A stretch of DNA of 64,000 bases, taken from assembly GCF_020166105.1 (NCBI RefSeq), contig NZ_JAIUJY010000004.1, forward strand, positions 1 through 64,000, in the 5' to 3' direction. This DNA comes from Blastococcus sp. LR1. Its GTDB lineage: Bacteria > Actinomycetota > Actinomycetes > Mycobacteriales > Geodermatophilaceae. A program made the translations under genes and the position numbers. The first letter of the stretch is position 1; the number at the start of each line of letters is the position of its first letter. This document shows positions 50,941 through 58,777 of the stretch, one piece after another. Below the pieces are notes generated by a model that saw only the letters and a program-made list of their open reading frames with translations, was not told where the DNA came from and did no database searches.

Positions 50941-52206
50941 GTGGCCAGGAAGCGCGAGACGAACCCCGTGTCACCCCGCACCCTCTTCGGGCCCTACCTC
51001 CGCCTGTTCGCCGTTCCCGGCTCGGGCTCCTTCTCCACCGCCGCCTGGCTCGGTCGCTTCCCGGCGCCGATGCTGGGTCTGGGCGCCGTCCTCCTCGTGG
51101 AGGGCGAGACCGGCAGCTACGGCCTGGCCGGCGCCGTCTCCGGCACGCTGGCGCTGGCCTTCGCGGTGGCCGGCCCGCAGTGGGCCCGGCTGATGGACCG
51201 GCGCGGGCAGGGCGTGATCCTCCGCGTGGCCGTGACCGCCACCCTGCTGACCGGTATCGCCTTCGTCGTCGCTGTCGTCAGCGGGGCGCCGCGCTGGAGC
51301 TGGTTCCTGCTCGCCGCCGCGACCGGTCTCAGCAGCCCGAACATCGGCTCGCTCGTGCGCGCGCGCTGGTCGGCGGTGCTCGATCCGGCCGGCCGGCAGA
51401 CGGCGTACGCCTTCGAGGCGGTGGTCGACGAGGTGGTGTTCGTGCTCGGCCCGCCCCTCGTGACGCTGTTGGCGACCCTCATCGCGCCTCCGGTCGGCTT
51501 CCTCACCGGGATCGTGCTCGGGGTGGTCGGCGGCTGGTGGCTGGCCTCCCAGCGCGACACCGAACCGCCGCTGCACCAGGCCGACCCGGGTGCCCCGAAG
51601 CGGCGCCGGTCGGTGATGACGCCGACGCTGCTCGTCGTCGTCGTCGCGTACGTGGCGGTGGGCACGGTGTTCGGCGGCCTCGACGTCGTCGTCGTCGGGT
51701 TCGCCGAGGAGGAGGGCGCGCCGGCGCTCTCCGGCCTCGCCCTTGCCGTCTTCGCCTTCGGCAGCCTCCTGGCCGGGCTGGCCTACGGCCTGGCGAAGCT
51801 GCCCGGCACGCTCGCCGCCCGCTTCGTCGGCACCGCGGTCGCCTTCGGCCTGGCCGCGCAGCTGCTGTGGAGCGTCGGGTCGCTCCCCGTGCTGGTCGGC
51901 GTCGGGTTCCTCGCCGGGCTCACGATCGCGCCGGTGCTCGTCTCGGGGACGTCGCTGGTGGAGTCCCGCGTGGCGCCCGGTGTGCTCACCGAGTCGCTGG
52001 CCTGGACGATCACCGGCCTCACGCTGGGCGTCACCGCCGGATCGGCGCTGGCCGGTGCCGCCGTGGACGCCTGGGGAGCGGAGGCGGCGTTCGCCGTCCC
52101 CGCGCTCGCGGCCGCGGCCGCAGGGGCGCTGGCGCTCGCCGGATCGGCGCTCATCGGCGAGGGGCGGGCTCCGGCCGAGGTGGTTGAGGGCCGCACCACC
52201 GGGTAG
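50941..52206 (+). CDS. MFS transporter
   Basis: A 421-aa membrane protein with about 12 hydrophobic segments in two halves separated by a charged loop near residues 200-225 (SQRDTEPPLHQADPGAPKRRR). MDRRGQG after the second or third helix matches the MFS loop 2-3 region. The family resembles exporters of unknown substrate. GTG 50941 is used; GTG 50971 (VSPRTLF) is an alternative. TAGGCT at 50888-50893 may be the -10 element with a leader of about 40 nt. Confidence 0.87.
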   Translation: MARKRETNPVSPRTLFGPYLRLFAVPGSGSFSTAAWLGRFPAPMLGLGAVLLVEGETGSYGLAGAVSGTLALAFAVAGPQWARLMDRRGQGVILRVAVTATLLTGIAFVVAVVSGAPRWSWFLLAAATGLSSPNIGSLVRARWSAVLDPAGRQTAYAFEAVVDEVVFVLGPPLVTLLATLIAPPVGFLTGIVLGVVGGWWLASQRDTEPPLHQADPGAPKRRRSVMTPTLLVVVVAYVAVGTVFGGLDVVVVGFAEEEGAPALSGLALAVFAFGSLLAGLAYGLAKLPGTLAARFVGTAVAFGLAAQLLWSVGSLPVLVGVGFLAGLTIAPVLVSGTSLVESRVAPGVLTESLAWTITGLTLGVTAGSALAGAAVDAWGAEAAFAVPALAAAAAGALALAGSALIGEGRAPAEVVEGRTTG

Positions 52207-52278
52207 GCGGAGCCGGGGTCGATCGCGCACGACCTATCGGTGCGCGGCCCCCCGGAACCCCGATCGGAAGGATCAGTC

Positions 52279-53118
52279 TTGGCTTCAGCAGTGCCCACCA
52301 TCGACCTCAACAACGGCGTGCGGATCCCGCAGCTCGGCTTCGGCGTCTACCAGGTCCCGCCGGAGAAGACCGCGGATGCCGTGAGCACCGCCCTCGAGGT
52401 CGGCTACCGCCACATCGACACCGCCGAGATGTACGGCAACGAGAAGGGCGTCGGCGAGGCCGTCGCGCGGTCGGGCATCGACCGCGGCGAGATCTTCGTG
52501 ACCAGCAAGCTGAACAACGGCTTCCACCGTCGCGACGACGCCCTGCGCGCCTTCGACCAGAGCCTGGCCGACCTCGGCTTCGACTACCTGGACCTCTTCC
52601 TCATCCACTGGCCGCTGCCGGGCATCGACGTCGACTTCGTGGAGACCTGGAAGGCGTTCGAGGAGATCTACGCCAGCGGCCGGGCCAAGGCCATCGGCGT
52701 CTCGAACTTCAACCCACACCACCTGCAGCGGCTGTTCGACCAGACCGAGATCAAGCCCGCGGTGAACCAGATCGAGGTGCACCCCTTCCTCGCGCAGGAC
52801 GACGTCCGGGCGTTCAACGCCGAGCACGAGATCGTCACCGAGGCCTGGTCGCCCATCGCCCAGGGCAAGGTGCTCGACGACCCGGCGATCGTCGCGATCG
52901 CCGAGCGGCTCGGCCGGACTCCGGCGCAGGTCGTGCTCCGCTGGCACATCGAGCGCGGCGACGTCGTCTTCCCGAAGTCCTCCTCCCGCGAGCGTATGGC
53001 GGAGAACTTCGCGCTGTTCGACTTCGAGCTGGAGACCGGCGACCTCGCCTCGATCAGCGGTCTCGACCGCCGCGAGCGCACCGGCCCCGACCCGGAGACC
53101 TTCAACTACATCCCCTGA
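52279..53118 (+). CDS. Aldo/keto reductase
   Basis: A 279-aa NADPH-dependent oxidoreductase of the AKR5 (2,5-diketo-D-gluconate reductase) type. The catalytic tetrad is visible in DTAEMYGNE (Asp/Tyr), the VTSKLNN Lys and LIHWPLP His. Later come GVSNFNPHHLQ, NQIEVHPF and the cofactor-binding PKSSSRERMAEN. TTG 52279 is the probable start because GGAAGG lies 7 nt upstream; an upstream in-frame start at 52240 has none. The stop codon is part of a small hairpin. Confidence 0.92.
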   Translation: MASAVPTIDLNNGVRIPQLGFGVYQVPPEKTADAVSTALEVGYRHIDTAEMYGNEKGVGEAVARSGIDRGEIFVTSKLNNGFHRRDDALRAFDQSLADLGFDYLDLFLIHWPLPGIDVDFVETWKAFEEIYASGRAKAIGVSNFNPHHLQRLFDQTEIKPAVNQIEVHPFLAQDDVRAFNAEHEIVTEAWSPIAQGKVLDDPAIVAIAERLGRTPAQVVLRWHIERGDVVFPKSSSRERMAENFALFDFELETGDLASISGLDRRERTGPDPETFNYIP

Positions 53119-53285
53119 CGCTCCGCGTCAGGACCGCGGCCAGCAGCCGTCCCCGGCACAGCTGAGCCGGGGACGAGCCGCTGGGTGTCTCGCGGTGTGG
53201 GGCCGGAGGCTCCCGCCGCGAGGCACTGGTGGGCTCAACCCACCAAGGGGACGGCACCTGGCCGCGGTGTGATCCGGAGGATCAC
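53116..53285. other. Convergent gap with four consecutive hairpins
   Basis: Between the aldo/keto reductase and DUF3097 stops lie TGACGC/GCGTCA (53116-53130), CGTCCCCGGC/GCCGGGGACG (53148-53175), TGGTGGG/CCCACCA (53227-53245) and GTGATCC/GGATCAC (53269-53285). The first and last include the stop codons. Together they would end transcription from both sides; a structured RNA is also possible. No gene was found here. Confidence 0.55.
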
Positions 53286-54094
53286 GGTGCGTCGGTGACG
53301 AAGTCGATGAGCTCCTCGACCCGGCCGATGAGCGTGGGCTCCAGGTCGGTCCAGGTGCGTACCCGGGCCAGGATCCGCTGCGCCCAGACGTAGCCGGTGT
53401 CGTCCTCCCAGCCCAGCCGCGTGCAGACGCCGGTCTTCCAGTCCTCACCGCGGGGCACCGTCGGCCACGCCTTGATGCCGACGACGGACGGCTTGACGGC
53501 CTGCCAGATGTCGATGAACGGGTGTCCCACGACGAGCGCGTGGTCGCCGGTGATCTGGTCGGCGATCCGGGACTCCTTGGAGCCCTTCACCAGGTGGTCG
53601 ACCAGCACGCCGAGCCGCCGACCGGAGGCCGGGCGGAACTCCTTCACGATCGCGGGCAGGTCGTCCACGCCGTGCAGGGGTTCGACGACGACGCCCTCGA
53701 TGCGCAGGTCGTGGCCCCAGACCTTCTCGACGAGTTCGGCGTCGTGCTTGCCCTCGACGTAGATGCGGCCCTCGCGGGCGACCCGCGCCCGGGCGTTGGC
53801 CACGTAGGTGGAGCCCGAGGCGCTGCGGGTCGGTGCCGTGGCGACCGCGTGCTTCGGCCGCACCAGCACGACCGGCCGGCCGTCGACCCAGAAGCCGGGG
53901 CCGAGCGGGTAGCCGCGGGTCCGGCCGAAGCGGTCCTCGAGGTGGACGACGTCCTTCTCGCAGCGCACCACCGCGCCGACGAAGCCCGAGCTCGGGTCCT
54001 CGACCACGAGGTCCTTCTCGGCCTCCACCTGCGGCACCGGCTTCTTCACGGTTCGCGGGTGGACGAGGTTGTCGTAGGGAGAACGGGGAGGCAC
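53282..54094 (-). CDS. DUF3097 family protein
   Basis: A 270-aa soluble protein conserved in actinobacteria. Motifs: PPRSPYDNLVHPRTVKKP at the N-terminus, GFVGAVVRCEKDVVHLEDRFG, RIYVEGKHDAELVEKVWG (a Toprim-like acidic motif), VVGHPFIDIWQAVKP and TWTDLEPTLIGRVEELIDFV. The function is unknown; the Toprim-like segment would suggest nucleic-acid metabolism, but that is inference. GTG 54094 is used; GGAGG is unusually close to it. Confidence 0.88.
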   Translation of the reverse strand: MPPRSPYDNLVHPRTVKKPVPQVEAEKDLVVEDPSSGFVGAVVRCEKDVVHLEDRFGRTRGYPLGPGFWVDGRPVVLVRPKHAVATAPTRSASGSTYVANARARVAREGRIYVEGKHDAELVEKVWGHDLRIEGVVVEPLHGVDDLPAIVKEFRPASGRRLGVLVDHLVKGSKESRIADQITGDHALVVGHPFIDIWQAVKPSVVGIKAWPTVPRGEDWKTGVCTRLGWEDDTGYVWAQRILARVRTWTDLEPTLIGRVEELIDFVTDAP

Positions 54095-54441
54095 GCCTCC
54101 ATGCTGAGCAACGAAACCGTCTACGCGTGGGCGACGCGCCGGACGGACGGACGGGACCGATCCGTGACGACACGCCCGCGCCGACGGGTGTCACGCAGAG
54201 TGATCGGAACTACGACGGTTGCGGCACTCAACGGTCCACCCGGTCGTGCACGACCATCTGTCTGCTGACCTGCGAGTAAACCGCGAAAGCGTGATCATCT
54301 CCGAGTGTCACGATGGCCGTTACCGTTCGTAACGGGTTTCTGAGCGGTTCCGACGGGCCTCGCCTCGTTTCGCGGTGATCTCCCCGGTCACCCATTGGAG
54401 TGACGGACACGAACTCGAGCTCAGTGAGGAGCCACACCCCG
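54095..54441. other. 347-nt gap with palindromes upstream of the PRC-barrel gene
   Basis: No credible gene. It contains a perfect 14-bp palindrome GGTCGTGCACGACC (54242-54255) and the inverted repeat CCGTTAC-CGTTC-GTAACGG (54317-54335). A GAGGAG binding site (54425-54430) precedes the ATG at 54442. The middle part is less GC-rich than the genes, as expected for a promoter. Confidence 0.5.
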
Positions 54442-55266
54442 ATGATCGGTACCGACACCATCAGCCGCGTGATCGGCCAGGACGTCTACGACGAGGCCGG
54501 CGAGAAGATCGGCTCGGCCTCCGAGGTCTACCTCGACGACGAGACCGGTCAGCCCGAGTGGGTCACGGTTCGCACCGGCCTGTTCGGCACCAAGGAGTCC
54601 TTCGTCCCCATCCGGGATGCCGACCTGACCAACGACGGCGTCCGCGTACCGGTGACCAAGGCCCGCGTGAAGGACGCCCCGAAGATCGACACCGACGGGC
54701 ACCTCTCCCCGCAGGAGGAGCAGGAGCTCTACGCCTACTACGGCCTCGGCGGCGGCAGCGACGCCGGCATGCAGACCGACACCACCACCACGGGCATGGT
54801 CGACACGGGGCGCACCGACACGGCCCGCACCGACATGACGAACGAGCACGGCACCGTGGGCCACGACACCTCCGGCCCGACCACCGACAACGCGATGACG
54901 CGGTCGGAGGAGCGCCTGAGCGTGGGCACCCGGTCCGAGGAGGTCGGCCGCGCCCGTCTCCGCAAGTACGTGGTGAGCGAGAACGTCACCGAGACCGTCC
55001 CGGTCGCCCGGGAAGAGGTCCGCGTCGAGCGCGAGCCGATCACCGAGGCCAACGCCGGCAACGCGATGGACGGGCCGGCCATCTCCGAGGAGGAGCACGA
55101 GGTCACGCTGCACGCCGAGCGTCCCGTGGTCGCCAAGGAGGCCGTCCCGGTCGAGCGGGTCCGCCTGGACACCGAGACCGTCACCGAGCAGGTGCAGGTG
55201 GACGAGACCCTCCGCAAGGAGGAGATCGAGGTGGACGGCGCCACGGACACCGACCGGCGCGTCTGA
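54442..55266 (+). CDS. PRC-barrel and DUF2382 domain protein
   Basis: A 274-aa soluble protein. N-terminal PRC-barrel (about 1-75: IGQDVYDEAGEKIGSASEVYLDD...), a low-complexity Thr/Asp/Gly linker (about 105-155) and a C-terminal DUF2382 domain (about 158-260) with SEERLSVGTRSEEVGRARL, TVPVAREEVRVEREPI and VPVERVRLDTETV. Proteins with this layout are usually linked to general stress responses; the role is unknown. ATG 54442 is preferred for its binding site, GTG 54400 being possible. A strong terminator pair follows. Confidence 0.9.
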   Translation: MIGTDTISRVIGQDVYDEAGEKIGSASEVYLDDETGQPEWVTVRTGLFGTKESFVPIRDADLTNDGVRVPVTKARVKDAPKIDTDGHLSPQEEQELYAYYGLGGGSDAGMQTDTTTTGMVDTGRTDTARTDMTNEHGTVGHDTSGPTTDNAMTRSEERLSVGTRSEEVGRARLRKYVVSENVTETVPVAREEVRVEREPITEANAGNAMDGPAISEEEHEVTLHAERPVVAKEAVPVERVRLDTETVTEQVQVDETLRKEEIEVDGATDTDRRV

Positions 55267-55268
55267 TC

Positions 55269-55288
55269 GAAGGACCCCCTAGGGGGTC
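55269..55288. repeat. Degenerate or shortened relative of the dispersed repeat
   Basis: GAAGGACCCCC followed directly by TAGGGGGTC. It begins like the dispersed double-hairpin repeats and in the same place relative to a stop codon, but the inner hairpin is missing and only a perfect 16-bp palindrome (55273-55288) remains. Confidence 0.45.
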
Positions 55289-55335
55289 GGCACCGAAACG
55301 GCGGCCGACCGGGTTCCGACCCGGCCGGCCGCCGT
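55273..55335. terminator. Bidirectional terminator region
   Basis: Two hairpins: GACCCCCTAGGGGGTC (55273-55288) and a long stem ACGGCGGCCG/CGGCCGCCGT with inner CCGGGT/ACCCGG (55298-55335). They separate the DUF2382 gene and the convergent aminopeptidase gene. Confidence 0.7.
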
Positions 55336-55349
55336 TCGCCTGTCCGGAG

Positions 55350-56642
55350 CTAGTCCGCCAGGCAGGCGGTGAGCGCGCCGACCATGAGCGGGACGTCGTC
55401 GGCGGAGGCGAGCTCGCGGCAGGAGTGCATCGCGAGCTGCGGCGCACCGACGTCGACGGTCGGGACGCCCAGCCGGGTCGCGGTCAGCGGGCCGATCGTG
55501 CTGCCGCAGGGCAGGTCCGCCCGGGTCACGAAGGTCTGCAGCGGAACACCGGCGGCGTCGCAGCGTTCGCGGAACCAGCCGCCGGTCGTCGCGTCGGTGG
55601 CGTAGGCCTGGTTGGCGTTCACCTTGAGCACCGGGCCACCGCCGAGCTGCGGCCGGTGGGACGGCTCGTGCCGCTCCGAGCGGGTGGGGTGCACGGCATG
55701 AGCCATGTCCGCCGAGACCAGCACCGATCGGGCCAGCGCGCGGTGCACCGCCTGCGGATCGGCGGGGTCGGCGGCCAGGCGCTGGACGACGTCCTCCAGG
55801 AAGCTGCCGCGCGCCCCGGACATGGAGCCGCTGCCCACCTCCTCGTGGTCGTTGCACACGAGCACCTGGGTGCGATCCCCGGCGGGCGCGGCGAGCAGCG
55901 CCAGCACGCCGGAGTGGCAGGAGAACTGGTTGTCCAGCCGCGGCGCGGCGATCCACGTCCCGTCGGCGCCGGCCCGGGCGGCGGGCTGGGTGTCGGCGAG
56001 CACCAGGTCGTGGCCGACGACGTCGCCCGCCGAGACCCCGGCGGCCGCTGCGAGGGCCTCCACCAGACCCGGCTCGCTGCCGAGGTCGCGGTCCCACACC
56101 GGCACCAGGTGCTGCTGGGCGTCCAGCGTCAGCCCCTCGCGCACGCTGCGGTCGAGGTGGATGGCCAGCGAGGGGAGCCGCAGCGGCGCCCCGGGCAGCC
56201 GGACCAGCGCCGTCGTCCCGCCGCGCAGGGCCAGGCGGCCTGCGACGGTCAGCTCGCGGTCCAGCCAGGTGTGCCACAGCCCGCCGCCGTAGGGCTCGAC
56301 GCCGACCAGCCGGTAGCCGGCCTGCCGGACGTCGTTGTTCGGCCGGACCTTGAACGTGGGGGAGTCGGTGTGCGCGCCGACGATCCGCAGCCCCGACTCC
56401 GCCGGTGCACCGGAGCCCACCCGGAAGGCGATCAGGCTGCCGTGCCGGACGACGAAGTGCTGCCCGCCGGGCGCGGGCGCCCAGGAGTCGGCCTCGGCCA
56501 GCTCGGTGAACCCGGCGGCGCGCAGCCGGCGGGCCAGTTCGGCGACGGCGTGCGAGGGCGAGGGGGAGGCGTCGACGAAGGCCCGCAGGTCGTCGCCGAG
56601 CGGGAGCGCGTCGGGAGCAGCGGTCGGCATCGGGTCCGGCAT
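55350..56642 (-). CDS. M18 family aminopeptidase
   Basis: A 430-aa zinc metallopeptidase of the aspartyl-aminopeptidase/ApeB type. Metal ligands: H91 and D93 (VGAHTDSPTFK), the Asp in PRLDNQFSC, the Glu pair in CNDHEEVGS, Asp in VSADMAHAVHP and a C-terminal His in LAMHSCRE. N-terminal DASPSPSHAVAELARRL is typical. It removes N-terminal, often acidic, residues from peptides. ATG 56642 is used; ATG 56630 is possible. Confidence 0.93.
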   Translation of the reverse strand: MPDPMPTAAPDALPLGDDLRAFVDASPSPSHAVAELARRLRAAGFTELAEADSWAPAPGGQHFVVRHGSLIAFRVGSGAPAESGLRIVGAHTDSPTFKVRPNNDVRQAGYRLVGVEPYGGGLWHTWLDRELTVAGRLALRGGTTALVRLPGAPLRLPSLAIHLDRSVREGLTLDAQQHLVPVWDRDLGSEPGLVEALAAAAGVSAGDVVGHDLVLADTQPAARAGADGTWIAAPRLDNQFSCHSGVLALLAAPAGDRTQVLVCNDHEEVGSGSMSGARGSFLEDVVQRLAADPADPQAVHRALARSVLVSADMAHAVHPTRSERHEPSHRPQLGGGPVLKVNANQAYATDATTGGWFRERCDAAGVPLQTFVTRADLPCGSTIGPLTATRLGVPTVDVGAPQLAMHSCRELASADDVPLMVGALTACLAD

Positions 56643-56701
56643 GGGGCCATCGTCTCCCGCGCCGGTGTGCGTGCGCCCGCCCGGGTGGGATGCTGCCCGG
56701 T

Positions 56702-57589
56702 GTGAGCGAGCGCACAGGCCCCGGTGGTCCCGCGGAACTGGCCGCTGCGCTGGAGGCGACCGGCTACCTCCCCGACGAGGGGCTGGCCACCGCCGCGTAC
56801 CTGGCGCTGGCGATGCACCGGCCGCTGTTCCTCGAGGGCGAGGCCGGCGTCGGGAAGACGGCGCTGGCGCACGCGCTGGCCGAGATCACCGGTCGGCCGC
56901 TGCACCGGCTGCAGTGCTACGAGGGCCTCGAGGCGTCCCAGGCCCTGTACGACTGGGACTTCGGCCGCCAGCTGCTGCACCTGCGGGCCGCCGAGGCCGC
57001 GCACGTGGATGCCGACACGGCGAGCCTCGAGGCCTCCCTCTACGACCGCCGGTTCCTGCTGGCCCGGCCGCTGCTGCGCGCGCTGGAGGACTCGCCCAGC
57101 GTGCTGCTGGTCGACGAGATCGACCGCGCCGACGACGAGTTCGAGGCGTTCCTGCTGGAGCTGCTGTCGGACTTCACCATCTCCATCCCCGAGCTGGGCA
57201 CAATCCGGGCGGAGACGCCGCCGCTGGTCGTCCTCACTTCCAACCGCACCCGCGAGGTGCACGACGCGCTCAAGCGCCGCTGCCTCTACCACTGGCTGGC
57301 GCATCCCGACTTCGACCGCGAGGTGGCGATCCTGCGCCGCCGGCTGCCCGACGTCACCGAGCAGCTCGCCCGCCAGGTGGCCCGGGCGACGGCGACGCTG
57401 CGCACGCTGGACCTGCTGAAGCCGCCGGGCATCGCCGAGGCCATGGACTGGGCCACCGCGTTGCACACCCTCGGCGCCCGCGAGCTCGATCCGGACCTCG
57501 CCGCACGGACCCTGGGAGCGGTGCTCAAGTACCGGGAGGACACCGAGCGGGTGCAGGCGCTGGGCACGGGGGCGCTCGTCGGTGCCTGA
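56702..57589 (+). CDS. MoxR-type AAA ATPase (CoxD-like)
   Basis: A 295-aa AAA+ ATPase: Walker A EGEAGVGKTALA, Walker B LLVDEIDRADDEFEAFLLE, sensor 1 TSNRTREV and ALKRRCLYHW. It belongs to the MoxR branch that, with a VWA partner, inserts or remodels metal centres. Its 3' end overlaps the CoxE-like gene by 8 nt. In CO-dehydrogenase clusters the equivalent CoxD/CoxE pair matures the Mo-Cu site. GTG 56702 has GATGCT 7 nt upstream, a possible leaderless -10. Confidence 0.9.
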   Translation: MSERTGPGGPAELAAALEATGYLPDEGLATAAYLALAMHRPLFLEGEAGVGKTALAHALAEITGRPLHRLQCYEGLEASQALYDWDFGRQLLHLRAAEAAHVDADTASLEASLYDRRFLLARPLLRALEDSPSVLLVDEIDRADDEFEAFLLELLSDFTISIPELGTIRAETPPLVVLTSNRTREVHDALKRRCLYHWLAHPDFDREVAILRRRLPDVTEQLARQVARATATLRTLDLLKPPGIAEAMDWATALHTLGARELDPDLAARTLGAVLKYREDTERVQALGTGALVGA

Positions 57590-58703
57590 ACGGGACGCGC
57601 CTGAGCGGGACATGGTGGACACGGTGCTGGCGTTCGCCCGCACGCTGCGGCACGCCGGGGTGCCGGCGTCGCCGGACCGGGTCGAGGCGATGCTCGCCGC
57701 GCTCGCGCACCTCCGCGTGCTGGACCGGGGCGACGTCTACTGGGCCGGCCGGCTGACCCTCTGCGGCGGCCCCGACGACCTCGATCGCTACGACGCCGCC
57801 TTCGCCGCCTTCTTCTCCGGTGAGCGCCCGCGGACGTCGCGAGCGAGGACGACCACGCCACCCCGGCTCGCCGCCTCCGCGCCCCTGGACGCCGGCAGCG
57901 GCGAGGGCGACGACGCGGACGCCCCCGACCTGGCGGCCCGGGCCAGCGCCGACGAGGTGCTGCGGCACCGCGACGTCGGGACGATGAGCCCGGCCGAGCG
58001 GGAGCACCTGCGGCGGCTGTTCGCCCTGCTGGTGCCGGCCGCCCCGATGCGCCCGTCCCGGCGGCGGCGGCCGGCGACGCGCGGCGCCGTCCACCCGGCC
58101 CGGACCGTCCGCTCCGCCCTGCGCGACGGCGGGGAGGTGCGCCGGCTGCGGCACCGGCGCGCGCGCCCGCGACCGCGGCGGGTCGTGCTGCTGGTCGACG
58201 TCTCGGGCTCGATGACCCCCTACGCCGACGCGATGCTGCGGTTCGCGCACGCGGCGGTGCGGGCGCGGCCGACGTCGACCGAGGTGTTCACGATCGGCAC
58301 GCGGTTGACCCGGCTGACCCGCGAGTTGCGCCGTCGGGACGCCGACCGGGCGCTGGAGGCGAGCGGCCAGGCGATTCCCGACTGGTCCGGCGGAACCCGC
58401 CTGGGCGAGGTGCTCAAGGCGTTCCTCGATCGCTGGGGCCAGCGCGGCACGGCGCGGGGCGCGGTGGTCGTCGTCTGCAGCGACGGCTGGGAGCGGGGCG
58501 ACGCCGGGCTGCTGGGCGAGCAGATGGTCCGGCTGCGCCGGCTCGCGCACGCCGTCGTCTGGGTGAACCCGCACAAGGGCCGGGACGGGTACGAGCCGCT
58601 CACCGGCGGGATGCAGGCGGTGCTGCCCTCGGTGGACCACTTCGTGGCCGGCCACAGCATGGCCGCGTTCGAGCAGCTGTCCGGGGTGATCCACCGTGCC
58701 TGA
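57582..58703 (+). CDS. CoxE-like VWA domain protein
   Basis: A 373-aa protein with an N-terminal helical region (about 1-85), a disordered acidic/basic middle and a C-terminal von Willebrand A domain with the MIDAS motif DVSGSM (about 207-212), SDGWERGD and VWVNPHKG. It is the partner of the overlapping MoxR ATPase; such pairs deliver or load metals in molybdenum hydroxylases. A dispersed hairpin repeat begins 2 nt after the stop codon. Confidence 0.9.
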   Translation: MPERDAPERDMVDTVLAFARTLRHAGVPASPDRVEAMLAALAHLRVLDRGDVYWAGRLTLCGGPDDLDRYDAAFAAFFSGERPRTSRARTTTPPRLAASAPLDAGSGEGDDADAPDLAARASADEVLRHRDVGTMSPAEREHLRRLFALLVPAAPMRPSRRRRPATRGAVHPARTVRSALRDGGEVRRLRHRRARPRPRRVVLLVDVSGSMTPYADAMLRFAHAAVRARPTSTEVFTIGTRLTRLTRELRRRDADRALEASGQAIPDWSGGTRLGEVLKAFLDRWGQRGTARGAVVVVCSDGWERGDAGLLGEQMVRLRRLAHAVVWVNPHKGRDGYEPLTGGMQAVLPSVDHFVAGHSMAAFEQLSGVIHRA

Positions 58704-58704
58704 A

Positions 58705-58761
58705 GAAGGACCCCGTCCTCCTCATCCCTCGCGAGCTCGGGATGAGCCTCTGGACGGGGCC
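58705..58761. repeat. Dispersed double-hairpin repeat, copy 4
   Basis: Outer stem CCCCGTCC with GGACGGGG; inner stem CTCATCCC with GGGATGAG, perfect here, around TCGCGAGCTC. It lies between the CoxE-like and XdhC genes and covers an in-frame ATG at 58742, which therefore is unlikely to be the xdhC start. Confidence 0.78.
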
Positions 58762-58777
58762 GGAGAGGATGAACTCC

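Noticed and set aside
58742-58777. xdhC start at ATG 58742
   Set aside because: This ATG lies inside copy 4 of the dispersed hairpin repeat, and the added residues do not fit the family; ATG 58778 begins the conserved domain.
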